Source: Lachnospiraceae bacterium
Lineage (GTDB): Bacteria > Bacillota > Clostridia > Lachnospirales > Lachnospiraceae
NCBI GenBank assembly: GCA_022800815.1
Contig: JAAWRC010000006.1
Location: 1-64,000, forward strand
Reading direction: 5' to 3'
DNA: 64,000 nucleotides
Position numbers and translations under genes: made by a program. Shown here in pieces: positions 29,604-38,445 of this stretch. Each line of letters begins with the position of its first letter. Position 1 is the first letter of the stretch. The notes beneath the pieces were generated by a model. That model did no database searches. It was not told the DNA's origin and saw only the letters and a list, made by a program, of their open reading frames with translations.

Positions 29604-30443
29604 ATGAAGGAAAAGGTAATGGCGGCGGCCGTGCAGATGGACATTGCGCTCTTTGACGAGGCGGCAAACCTGGCTTATATGGAATCGGCCATAAAAAAGG
29701 CGAAAGAAGAAAAGAACGCCGACCTGGTGGTGTTTCCGGAGCTTTGCAGCATCGGTTACATCCGGGAGCGGAACAAGGAATTCGGCCACAAGTACGTGAT
29801 GGGGGCGGAAAAGGTTCCCGGGGAATTTACGGAAGCCCTCGGCGAGATGGCGAAAAAATACGACGTGTACATTATTTCCGGCATGACGGAGGCCCACCCG
29901 CAGATCCCGGCGACGCTGTACAATTCGGCGGTGCTCGTGGATCCCATGGGCAAGGTGGCGGGCGTGCACAGGAAGGTACATATCCCGGGCTATGAAAAGC
30001 ATTACTTCATCCCGGCAAACACCAATGACGTGTTCCACACGGACATCGGCACCATCGGCGTGGGCATCTGCTACGACAACCAGTTTGCGGAGCTCACCAG
30101 GACCTATGCGCTCAAGGGGGCGGAAATCCTGGTGATGCTCTGGAACATGCCCCGCTTTTCCAACCAGCCGGAAATGCTCCACCGGCTGACCTCGGCCAGA
30201 GCCTTTGAGAACCGGATGTACGCCATTTCCTGTAACCGAATCGGGGAAAACAGCGGAATGGAGTTTTTCGGGCACAGCGCCATCGCAGATCCCCTCGGGG
30301 AACTGGTCGCCACGGCCGGGGAGGAGGAGACGATCCTTTACGGAGAGCTTTCCAGGGCCATGCTCCTCACGGAGCGGGCGCAGATGCCGGTATTCAGAGA
30401 CAGGAGGCCTGATCTGTACGGAGAGCTTACAAAGCCTCTGTAA
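29604..30443 (+). CDS. Carbon-nitrogen hydrolase (nitrilase superfamily amidase)
   Basis: E-K-C triad contexts VFPELCSIG, HRKVHIPGYEK, VGICYDNQF. Confidence 0.9.
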   Translation: MKEKVMAAAVQMDIALFDEAANLAYMESAIKKAKEEKNADLVVFPELCSIGYIRERNKEFGHKYVMGAEKVPGEFTEALGEMAKKYDVYIISGMTEAHPQIPATLYNSAVLVDPMGKVAGVHRKVHIPGYEKHYFIPANTNDVFHTDIGTIGVGICYDNQFAELTRTYALKGAEILVMLWNMPRFSNQPEMLHRLTSARAFENRMYAISCNRIGENSGMEFFGHSAIADPLGELVATAGEEETILYGELSRAMLLTERAQMPVFRDRRPDLYGELTKPL

Positions 30444-30507
30444 AGGCCTGAGCTTATCGTTGCTGCTATCCGCGGCAGGGATTCAAGAACATGGACGAGG
30501 TGAGAAC

Positions 30508-31380
30508 ATGGGACTTTTAGGATTACAGATTGTCAATGGAATTACGATTGGCATGATTTACGGTTTGGCCGCACTGGGTTTTACCATGGTGTTTAAGGCC
30601 TTGGGCTATCTGAATTTTTCACATTCCAATACAATTACCATCGGGGCCTTTGTGATCTATACGGTCGTCATCAGCCTGAACATTCCGTTTCTGGTGGCGA
30701 TGCCGGTCGTGATCCTGTTTATGCTGTTTTATGGCTTTGTACTGGAAAAGGTGCTGTTTAAACGGTTCCGGAACGCGTCGGCGCTTACCTTCATGCTGGT
30801 CTCGATTTCCCTGTCCACGGTGGTAAGCAATGTCTGCCTGTTGGTGTTCGGGCCGCAGCCCAGGGCGTTGACGAACGTATTTCCCTCCACCAGGCTGAAC
30901 CTGGGCGGGGTGTCGGTTCCTTTTAACAATGTATGCATCTTTGTAATTGCCGTAGTGTTTTTAATCGTGCTGCAGTTGTTTTTCTCAAAGACGAAATTCG
31001 GCCTTTCCCTGAGACTGGCTTCGGAGGACCCTTCCACGGCCAGCCTGATGGGGATCAAGGTGTTTAACACCAGGGCTGCGACTTTTGCCATTACGGCGGC
31101 GCTCGGCGGCATTGCCGGAATGCTGGTATCCCCCCTGTATTCCGTCACCATCGAGCTGGGCTCGTCCCTCGCCCTGAAGACTTTCATTTCAGCGGTGGTG
31201 GGCGGTCTCGGGAACTTCGTGGGAGCGGTGGTGGGCGGTATCCTGGTGGGCCTTACGGAGACGCTTGCGGCGACTTACATCGCTTCCGCATATAAGGACA
31301 TGATCGTGTACGTGGCCGGTATCGTGGTTCTGGCGTTCTTCCCCTACGGGATTTTCCGCCGCGTGAAGACCAAGCATTGA
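30508..31380 (+). CDS. livH: Branched-chain amino acid-type ABC permease LivH
   Basis: GLAALGFTMVFKALGYLNFSH...; hydrophobic multi-TM, within the Liv cluster. Confidence 0.9.
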   Translation: MGLLGLQIVNGITIGMIYGLAALGFTMVFKALGYLNFSHSNTITIGAFVIYTVVISLNIPFLVAMPVVILFMLFYGFVLEKVLFKRFRNASALTFMLVSISLSTVVSNVCLLVFGPQPRALTNVFPSTRLNLGGVSVPFNNVCIFVIAVVFLIVLQLFFSKTKFGLSLRLASEDPSTASLMGIKVFNTRAATFAITAALGGIAGMLVSPLYSVTIELGSSLALKTFISAVVGGLGNFVGAVVGGILVGLTETLAATYIASAYKDMIVYVAGIVVLAFFPYGIFRRVKTKH

Positions 31381-31398
31381 GCAGGGAGGAAGGACGAC

Positions 31399-32427
31399 AT
31401 GAGTGTGATCAAAAAATATAGAAAACAGATTGCGATGGTGGTCTTGCTGGCGCTGGTGGCTTATCTTTCATTTAACAGCTATTTTGTGTTCGTCGGCATC
31501 AACGCCCTGATCAATGCCATTGCCGTGATGGGAATCGTGATCATTTCCGGTTATGCCAGGCAGCTCCATCTGGGGCAGTCGGCTTTCCTGGGAATCGGCG
31601 CCTACACCTCGGCCATCCTGATGACCAAGGCGGGTCTCAATTTCTGGCTGACCATTCCGGTGGCCATGGTGATCGCCGGAGTCTTCGGATGGGTGCTTTC
31701 CATCCCGACGCTTAAGTTAAAGGGCGGTTCCTACCTGGCTCTGGTGACACAGACCTTCGGAGAGATCATTTACGTGCTGCTCTTGAACATGGAGTGGCTG
31801 ACCAACGGCCCCTTCGGGATCTCCGGGATCAAGGCGCCTTCGATCGGCCCCCTGGATTTCACGGGGCTCCAGCCGTATTTCTTCCTCTGCCTGGCCATTT
31901 TGGCTCTGGTGTATTTTGCGCTGAGACGGATCGTGAGGGTAAAATTCGGACGGTTTTTCATCTCCATCCGGGAGTCGGAGGAGGCGGCCCAGTCCATCGG
32001 GATCAACACGAGGAAGTATAAAATGGTGGCCTTCGTCATCGCCACTTCGGTCGCGGGGCTGGCCGGGGTCCTCTACGGCCCCTTTATCGGCTACCTGAGC
32101 CCGGAGCAGTTCCGGTGGCAGCCGTCGCTCACCTTGGTGTCCATGGCGATCGTGGGCGGGCTTTCCAGCCTGGAGGGCGGGATCGTCGGCGCGGTGATCT
32201 TGACCTTCCTGCCGGAGCTCCTTCGCTCCACGGACCAGCTCCGCATGATCCTCTACGGAGTGATCGTGATCTTGACGCTGGCGTTTCTGCCGGACGGCAT
32301 CGTGTCCCTTTTCGGGAAGAAGCCCGGGGAGATCAAAAAGATGCTGGCGGCCCAGTGGGACATGCTTTCCGACAAGACACTGAGGAAAAAGAAGAAAAAG
32401 GTGAAGTTAGCCGGAAAGGCGAAATAA
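31399..32427 (+). CDS. livM: Branched-chain amino acid-type ABC permease LivM
   Basis: GYARQLHLGQSAFLGIGAYTSAIL, FISIRESEEAAQSIGINTRKYKMVAF. Confidence 0.9.
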   Translation: MSVIKKYRKQIAMVVLLALVAYLSFNSYFVFVGINALINAIAVMGIVIISGYARQLHLGQSAFLGIGAYTSAILMTKAGLNFWLTIPVAMVIAGVFGWVLSIPTLKLKGGSYLALVTQTFGEIIYVLLLNMEWLTNGPFGISGIKAPSIGPLDFTGLQPYFFLCLAILALVYFALRRIVRVKFGRFFISIRESEEAAQSIGINTRKYKMVAFVIATSVAGLAGVLYGPFIGYLSPEQFRWQPSLTLVSMAIVGGLSSLEGGIVGAVILTFLPELLRSTDQLRMILYGVIVILTLAFLPDGIVSLFGKKPGEIKKMLAAQWDMLSDKTLRKKKKKVKLAGKAK

Positions 32428-32525
32428 ATCATGGGACGGTTCCGGTTTTCCCTTCTGCTCTTTGACAATTCTGGCAATCCGTGGTAAATATAGTATAGAA
32501 AGTAATTGACAGGAGGAGGAGGGAA

Positions 32526-33206
32526 ATGCCAGGAACAGATTTTAGTTCCATTCCGTCTTTGAAGCAGTTGGCCTATGACAATCTCAAGCAGAGGATCATA
32601 GACGGAGAGTTAAAACCGGGATTCCGGCTGCGGGAGGAAGATTTGTCGGCAGAGATGAACATCAGCCGGGCGCCGATCCGGGAGGCGCTCAACATGCTGG
32701 AGCGGGACGGCTTTACGACGATCGTGCCCAGGAAGGGAGCCCTTGTGGCGGAGGTCGTGAAGGAGGACATTTATTACATATGGGAGATGCGGGCCCTTTT
32801 GGAGCCTTATGCGGCCAGGCTATCCGCGACGTTTGTTCCTTCGGAAAAGATTGCGGAGGTAAAGAAAAAACTTCATATGGTGCTGGAGCATCCGGAGGAT
32901 CTCCTCCAGTACATGGAGTCTGACCTGGAGGTTCATCAGATGCTGGCGGATTATCTGGAAAACCGGTTCTTGAAAAACACGCTGGAAAACATGAAAGCCC
33001 ATTCTCTCAGGATCCGCTGGGCGGCGGAGTACGACAATGCGGACATGCAGGCTTCCATCGTGGAGGTCGCCACCAGGGAGCACATGGACATCGCCTGCGC
33101 CTTGGAGAAGAAGGATCCGGAGCTTGTCTACCAGGTGGTAAAACGGCATGTGGAGAACAGTTCCGAGCGCCTGATGGGGGCGAATTATGCAAATCAGAAA
33201 AAATAA
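32526..33206 (+). CDS. GntR-family regulator with FCD ligand-binding domain
   Basis: wHTH LKPGFRLREEDLSAEMNISRAPIREALNMLERDGF; FCD metal-site pattern ESDLEVHQML, REHMDIA, KRHVENS. Confidence 0.92.
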   Translation: MPGTDFSSIPSLKQLAYDNLKQRIIDGELKPGFRLREEDLSAEMNISRAPIREALNMLERDGFTTIVPRKGALVAEVVKEDIYYIWEMRALLEPYAARLSATFVPSEKIAEVKKKLHMVLEHPEDLLQYMESDLEVHQMLADYLENRFLKNTLENMKAHSLRIRWAAEYDNADMQASIVEVATREHMDIACALEKKDPELVYQVVKRHVENSSERLMGANYANQKK

Positions 33207-33211
33207 AAGAA

Positions 33212-33271
33212 ACAGGGAAGCCATTAGCAGATCTGCCGAGTCCATTTCGCGGTTTACTAATGGTTTTTTAT
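33212..33271 (+). terminator. Hairpin terminator after GntR gene
   Basis: AAGCCATTAG ... CTAATGGTTTTTTAT. Confidence 0.6.
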
Positions 33272-33280
33272 AGGAAGCAG

Positions 33281-33300
33281 ATTCCATACAATCTGCAATC
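33281..33300. promoter_or_regulatory. Second copy of the Liv-type operator sequence, upstream of the M29-like gene
   Basis: ATTCCATACAATCTGCAATC versus ATTGTATACAATCTACAATC at 26828. Confidence 0.6.
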
Positions 33301-33353
33301 TACAGACTGTCCGGAGAAGCCGGAACGGAAAAGGAGAAATCGAGGAGGAAATT

Positions 33354-34316
33354 ATGAGTGAAAAGGCAAGGAAGGGCTGCGAGATTCTGCTCCACACCTG
33401 CGGAGAGGTGAAAAAGGGAGAGCGGGTTCTCGTGATTACGGACAATACGAGCAGGGAGGTCGGCGAGGCCATGTACGCATGTGCGGCGGATTTTACGGAT
33501 GCCACGCTGGTCTGCATGCCGGACCGTTCCACCCACGGGGAAGCGCCCACGGATGCGATTGCGGCGGCCATGAAGGAGTCGGACGTGATGTTTTCGGCGA
33601 CCACCTTTTCCCTGTATAACAGTGCGGCCAGGATTGCCGCCTGCGAAGCGGGTTCCCGTTTCGTGAACATGGCGGATTATTCCATGGAGATGCTGGAGGA
33701 GGGATGCCTGTTCACGGACTGGGACGAGGTCCGCAGGATCGTGGACGACTTAAAGACGAGGATCGTGGGGAAGGAGCTCTCCATCACCACGCCTGCGGGA
33801 ACCGATTTTCGCACTTCGATCGAGGGGCGCCATGCGGACACCGGCTACGGGGTGTCCAGGGAGAGGGGGGAGGCCTCTTCCCCGCCGGATGCAGAGTGCG
33901 CCGTGGGGCCCGCCGACGACTCTGCGGAGGGAACCCTGGTGATCGACGGAAGCATTCCCCTGCCGGGGCTGGGGGTTCTTGAATGCCCCATCACCCTCAA
34001 GGTGGAAAAAGGATACATCACCTCCATCGAGGGCGGAAAGGAGGCGGACGTTCTCAGGGAGACCCTGGCGGCCTTTGATGACAAACGGGTATATCTGGCG
34101 GCGGAGGTGGGCTTCGGCTTAAATCCGGCCGGGAAATTGAGCGGGCGCATGCTGGAGGACGAGGGCGTTTTGGGAACCATGCACATCGGCATCGGAAACA
34201 ATCTGTCCTACGGCGGAAGCTGCGACACGCCGGTGCACATCGACCTGATCATGAAATGCCCCACCTGCATTGTGGACGGAACCTGCGTGATGAAGGACGG
34301 AAAGTTGGTTAAATAA
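33354..34316 (+). CDS. M29-like aminopeptidase / NicX-like metallohydrolase
   Basis: GEVKKGERVLVITDNTSREVGEAMY ... TTPAGTDFRTSIEGR ... EVGFGLNPAGKLSGRMLEDEGVLGTMHIGIGNN ... HIDLIMKCPT. Confidence 0.8.
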   Translation: MSEKARKGCEILLHTCGEVKKGERVLVITDNTSREVGEAMYACAADFTDATLVCMPDRSTHGEAPTDAIAAAMKESDVMFSATTFSLYNSAARIAACEAGSRFVNMADYSMEMLEEGCLFTDWDEVRRIVDDLKTRIVGKELSITTPAGTDFRTSIEGRHADTGYGVSRERGEASSPPDAECAVGPADDSAEGTLVIDGSIPLPGLGVLECPITLKVEKGYITSIEGGKEADVLRETLAAFDDKRVYLAAEVGFGLNPAGKLSGRMLEDEGVLGTMHIGIGNNLSYGGSCDTPVHIDLIMKCPTCIVDGTCVMKDGKLVK

Positions 34317-34407
34317 TTTATTTTTGGAAAAGGTATTGACAAAAGGGGGAATTTGAGATACAAGAGAGAGGTTGTTATTGATCTTTGATGGTGATGAGGA
34401 AAAAGTC

Positions 34408-35298
34408 ATGGAACAGATGGAACGGTATATACAGAAGAGAAAGTGGACCAAGTATGTGCTCTGCGTGGTGGGGGCTTTTATTTACTCGGTCGGAATGAAC
34501 ACCTTCGTGGCCTCCATGGGCTTTTATGCCAGCGGAGTGATGGGAGTCTGCCAGATCATCCAGAGCGTCCTGGTGCAAAAGTTTCATGTGAATCTGGGGG
34601 GCTTTAACTTAAGTGCGGTGCTGTATTCCCTTCTGAACGTGCCGCTCTTCGTCATGGCCATGCGGAGCATCGGGAAGCGGTTTCTGATCAAGACGGGGAT
34701 CAACGTGATTTTTGTGACCTTTTTCCTGAGCATTGTCCCGGTGCCGAAGGTGCCGGTCATTGAGGAACCGCTCACCTGCGCCCTGATCGGCGGTATTGTC
34801 TGTGGGGCCGGCTCCGGGATCACCCTGCAGGCCGGGGGCAGCGGCGGCGGCCTGGACATTTTAGGAGTCTATCTGGCAAAGAAAGGGAAGAGCATCAGTG
34901 TCGGGAAGCTCTCTCTTCTCATCAACGGCATCATTTACGGGATCTGCATCCTGCTGTTTGACGTGTCCGTGGCCATCTACTGCATTATCTATGCGGTGTT
35001 CTTGTCCTTCGTGGTGGACAAGGCCTACAGCCAGAGCATCAACGTGCAGGTCATGATCTTCACGAGGAACAGCGGGAACGCCATCCGGGAGATGATCATC
35101 CGGGAGTTCAACCGCAGCGCCACCCTCTGGAAGGGGGTGGGCGGCTACACGGAGAAGGACACGGTGATCGTCTATTCCGTGCTTTCCAAATATGAGGCGG
35201 CGATCCTCAGGCGGATGGTGAGGGAGACGGACCCTCATGCGTTCCTGGTGCTGAACGAGGGCTGCCAGATTTCGGGAAATTTCCCGAAGCATTTGTAA
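34408..35298 (+). CDS. YitT-family membrane protein
   Basis: GFYASGVMGVCQII, AGGSGGGLDILGVYL, C-terminal KDTVIVYSVLSKYEAAILRRMVRETDPHAFL (DUF2179-like). Confidence 0.9.
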   Translation: MEQMERYIQKRKWTKYVLCVVGAFIYSVGMNTFVASMGFYASGVMGVCQIIQSVLVQKFHVNLGGFNLSAVLYSLLNVPLFVMAMRSIGKRFLIKTGINVIFVTFFLSIVPVPKVPVIEEPLTCALIGGIVCGAGSGITLQAGGSGGGLDILGVYLAKKGKSISVGKLSLLINGIIYGICILLFDVSVAIYCIIYAVFLSFVVDKAYSQSINVQVMIFTRNSGNAIREMIIREFNRSATLWKGVGGYTEKDTVIVYSVLSKYEAAILRRMVRETDPHAFLVLNEGCQISGNFPKHL

Positions 35299-35314
35299 AA
35301 GACGGGAAAAGAGG

Positions 35315-35339
35315 GGGATCCGCCGTGATCCCTTTTTTT
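35315..35339 (+). terminator. Hairpin terminator after YitT gene
   Basis: GGGATCcgccgtGATCCC followed by a T run. Confidence 0.65.
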
Positions 35340-35456
35340 ACACTGTTTTTCTTTGATTTTTTTCTGCCGGGAATGGTTGTATTTTCCTGATTCTATGATA
35401 TAGTAATTATAATCGGGCGGTGGGAACGTCCAAAAAATGGAACTAAGGAGATTGAC

Positions 35457-36815
35457 ATGGATAATCAACTGGAGTGGAAGGAAGAATTTGATATTGGTGT
35501 AAAGATCATTGACGAGGAACACCGGAGGCTTTTTCAGATTATCAACAGGCTTTTTGCTCTCGGGGAAGAGGAAAGGAAGAGTAAGAAGGCATGCCAGGAA
35601 GGGATCAAGTATTTTAAAGAGCATGCGATGCAGCATTTTGCGGACGAAGAGAAGTATATGGAGCTGATCGCTTATGAAGATCTGGAGATGCACCGGCGCA
35701 TACACAGGGGGTTCCGGGAAAACACGCTTCCGGCCCTGGAGCAGGAGCTGGCCCGGGAGGGCTATTCCTCTGATGCGGTCAATCATTTCCTGGGAGTCTG
35801 CGCCGGGTGGATGATCGGACATACCCTGACGGAGGATCAGGCCATAGGAGGGAAGAGGGAAGGCAAATGGACGGAGCTTCTGCCGGAGACGGAACTCTCG
35901 GACCTCAAGCGGGTCATCAGCAGGATGCTCTACGACATGTTCCAGTTAAAGGCGCAGGTGATCAGCGATGCCTACGGCGGGGAGCGGTTTGGAAAAGGAG
36001 TGTATTACCGGCTGGTCTATGGCAGGGAGGCGGATGACAAGAAGTGGGAGATCCTCCTGGCTTTCGAGGAAAAGCTTCTGGTCAGCACGGTCGGAAAGAT
36101 CATGGGTGTCCATTCAGACAAGTTGGATGTGATGCTGCTCAATGCGGTCCGCTATACGGCGAGCCAGTTTGTATGGCGCGTCATGTGCCATTTCCCTTCT
36201 GCGGAGTCTTATGAGCTGGTGGAGGAAAACCTTTTGACTTATGACCAGTTTGAGGATTTATTTGAGGACAAGAAGCCGCAGGTGGGCCTCTTGTTCGATA
36301 CAAGTGCGGGATATTTCGCTTATTCCATTTTTGCGCCCCATCTCCTCCAGAGCGGCATCGGGACGCCCCTGGTGGCGGACAACGTCATGCAGGAGGTCGG
36401 AAGATATATCCGGGAGCGGGAGAAGGAGCCGATGTCGAAGATCCTCGTGGTCGACGATTCCATGACGATCCGGATGGGGATGCGCAGGCTCCTCGCCGGG
36501 AAGTACGAGGTCTCGGAGGTGGATTCCGGCGCCGCCGCGATCCGGGCGATCACCCTGGACCGGCCGGATCTGATCCTTTTGGACTATGAAATGCCGGTCT
36601 GTGACGGAAGCCATGTGTTTGAGATGATTCGCTCCGAGAAGGAGTTTGAGGACATCCCGGTGATCTTCCTGACCAGCAGGGACGATCCGGAGAGCGTGAA
36701 AAAGGTATTGTCCTTAAAGCCGGAAGGCTATCTGTTAAAATATTTAAAGCCTGCGGACATCAAGTGCAGGATTGACGAGTTCTTTTTGAAGCTCAGAAGG
36801 CAGCGGGGAGAGTAA
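35457..36815 (+). CDS. Hemerythrin - unassigned (CheX-like?) domain - response-regulator receiver protein
   Basis: N-terminal DEEHRRLFQIIN...HFADEEKYM...HRRIHRGF (hemerythrin); C-terminal KILVVDDSMTIRMGMRRLL...LILLDYEMPVCDG (REC). Confidence 0.85.
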   Translation: MDNQLEWKEEFDIGVKIIDEEHRRLFQIINRLFALGEEERKSKKACQEGIKYFKEHAMQHFADEEKYMELIAYEDLEMHRRIHRGFRENTLPALEQELAREGYSSDAVNHFLGVCAGWMIGHTLTEDQAIGGKREGKWTELLPETELSDLKRVISRMLYDMFQLKAQVISDAYGGERFGKGVYYRLVYGREADDKKWEILLAFEEKLLVSTVGKIMGVHSDKLDVMLLNAVRYTASQFVWRVMCHFPSAESYELVEENLLTYDQFEDLFEDKKPQVGLLFDTSAGYFAYSIFAPHLLQSGIGTPLVADNVMQEVGRYIREREKEPMSKILVVDDSMTIRMGMRRLLAGKYEVSEVDSGAAAIRAITLDRPDLILLDYEMPVCDGSHVFEMIRSEKEFEDIPVIFLTSRDDPESVKKVLSLKPEGYLLKYLKPADIKCRIDEFFLKLRRQRGE

Positions 36816-37030
36816 GGAGATTTCGGCTGTCAGGTACATAGGGGGACGGGACGGACTGCGGCGGAGGCCGCAGACGGCCCCGTCCCTTTTGCCCCTTTTC
36901 TTCGGGCGTTTCAACACCGTGGGGGCGGGGCGGGAAACGCATGCGGGCATGCGGGAGAGAAATCGGAATGAACATGGGCGGAAAAATCAGAAAAATATAT
37001 GAAAAATTATACAAAATATGAAAAAAGACA

Positions 37031-37058
37031 TTGCGGACTCCGGGCGATGTGCTATAAT
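37031..37058 (+). promoter_or_regulatory. Candidate promoter upstream of dhaK leader
   Basis: TTGCGG, 16-nt spacer, TATAAT. Confidence 0.55.
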
Positions 37059-37094
37059 ATGACTAGTGGTGCATGATAATGATGCAGATGGGAA

Positions 37095-37250
37095 CCATGG
37101 GCAAAACTGAGGAAGCGCCCTGCGGGCATACCTCTATGCCCCAAAACCGTGGGCAAAACTGAGGAAGCGCCCTGCGGGCATACCTGTATGCCCCAAAACC
37201 GTGGGCAAAACTGAGGAAACGCCCTGCGGGCATACCTGTATGCTTGGGAA
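37095..37250. repeat. Three tandem 52-bp repeats in the dhaK 5' leader
   Basis: CCRTGGGCAAAACTGAGGAARCGCCCTGCGGGCATACCTSTATGCCCCAAAA starts at 37095, 37147 and 37199; the third copy diverges at its end. Confidence 0.92.
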
Positions 37251-37284
37251 ACATAGGCAAATATAATGAAAGGAAAGCAAAACT

Positions 37285-38283
37285 ATGAAGAAGATCATCA
37301 ACAAACCGGAAAATGTGGTGGAGGAGATGCTGCACGGACTGGCCATGGCCAATCCGGCGGTCATTCACAGCGAGGGACTGGGGGTCATTTCTCGGAAAGA
37401 GAAGAGCAAGAAGGTCGGCATCGTGTCCGGAGGCGGAAGCGGCCATGAGCCTGCCCATGCAGGATACGTGGGGAAGGGTATGCTGGATGCGGCGGTGGCC
37501 GGAAACGTGTTTTCCTCTCCCGATCCGGAGCGGATTCAGGAGGGCATCAACCAGGCCAACGGCGGCGAGGGCGTGCTTCTCGTCATCAAGAATTATTCCG
37601 GCGACTATATGAACTTTACCATGGCGGCGGACATGGCCGAGATGGATGACATCGAGGTGGATTACGTGATCGTGAAGGACGACGTGGCCGTGGAGGACAG
37701 CACCTATTCCACCGGCCGCAGGGGCATTGCCGGCACGGTATTCGTCCACAAGATTGCGGGTGCCAAGGCGGAGGCCGGGGCTTCTCTTGCCGAGGTGAAG
37801 GCGGCGGCCGAGAAGGCCATCAAGAATCTGAGAAGCATGGGCATGTCCATGAGCGCCTGCACCATTCCTGCGGTGGGAAAGCCCGGATTCCTTCTGGAAG
37901 AGAATGAGATCGAGATCGGCATGGGCATCCACGGCGAGCCCGGCATCAGCAAGTCGGAGATCAAAGAGTCCAAGGAGATTGCGAAGATTCTGTTGGACAA
38001 GATCCTGGAGGACTACAAGGCTTCCGGCATCGAGACGGAGGGCGGCGAGTTTGCCCTGATGGTAAACGGATTGGGAGCCACTCCCCTGATGGAGCTTTAC
38101 ATCCTCAACGGCGACGTGCAGGCTTACCTGGCGGAAAAAGGCGTCAAGATCTATAAGACCTTCGTGGGCAATTACATGACAGCCCTGGAGATGGCCGGAT
38201 GCTCTCTGACCCTGATGAAGCTGGACGACGAGCTGAAGGAGCTTCTGGACGCTCCCAGCGAGGCGCCTGCGTTCCGGGTCTGA
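37285..38283 (+). CDS. dhaK: Dihydroxyacetone kinase subunit DhaK
   Basis: KKIINKPENVVEEMLHGLAMANP, VSGGGSGHEPAHAGYVGKGMLDAAVAGNVFSSP. Confidence 0.95.
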   Translation: MKKIINKPENVVEEMLHGLAMANPAVIHSEGLGVISRKEKSKKVGIVSGGGSGHEPAHAGYVGKGMLDAAVAGNVFSSPDPERIQEGINQANGGEGVLLVIKNYSGDYMNFTMAADMAEMDDIEVDYVIVKDDVAVEDSTYSTGRRGIAGTVFVHKIAGAKAEAGASLAEVKAAAEKAIKNLRSMGMSMSACTIPAVGKPGFLLEENEIEIGMGIHGEPGISKSEIKESKEIAKILLDKILEDYKASGIETEGGEFALMVNGLGATPLMELYILNGDVQAYLAEKGVKIYKTFVGNYMTALEMAGCSLTLMKLDDELKELLDAPSEAPAFRV

Positions 38284-38310
38284 TTCGGCGGACCACACAC
38301 ATTTCATATA

Positions 38311-38414
38311 AGGTAATTGCGAAACACAAAAATATGACAGGGATTCTGACGATTGCTTCCAGGAAAAGCCCTCGTCGGAATCCGCTCTACAATTTTGAAT
38401 TTCGCAATTGCCTG
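38311..38414. repeat. Fold-back/MITE-like element, about 104 bp, family A
   Basis: Termini AGGTAATTGCGAAA / TTTCGCAATTGCCT; left part matches 19876 onward. Confidence 0.75.
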
Positions 38415-38445
38415 ACATATTTCATGAAGAAAGGAATAAATCATT

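Noticed and set aside
37095-37250. CRISPR array
   Set aside because: Units abut without unique spacers, only three copies, and no cas genes nearby.
37063-38418. 451-aa minus-strand ORF opposite dhaK including the 52-bp repeats
   Set aside because: Shadow frame of dhaK plus leader repeats; no recognisable family.
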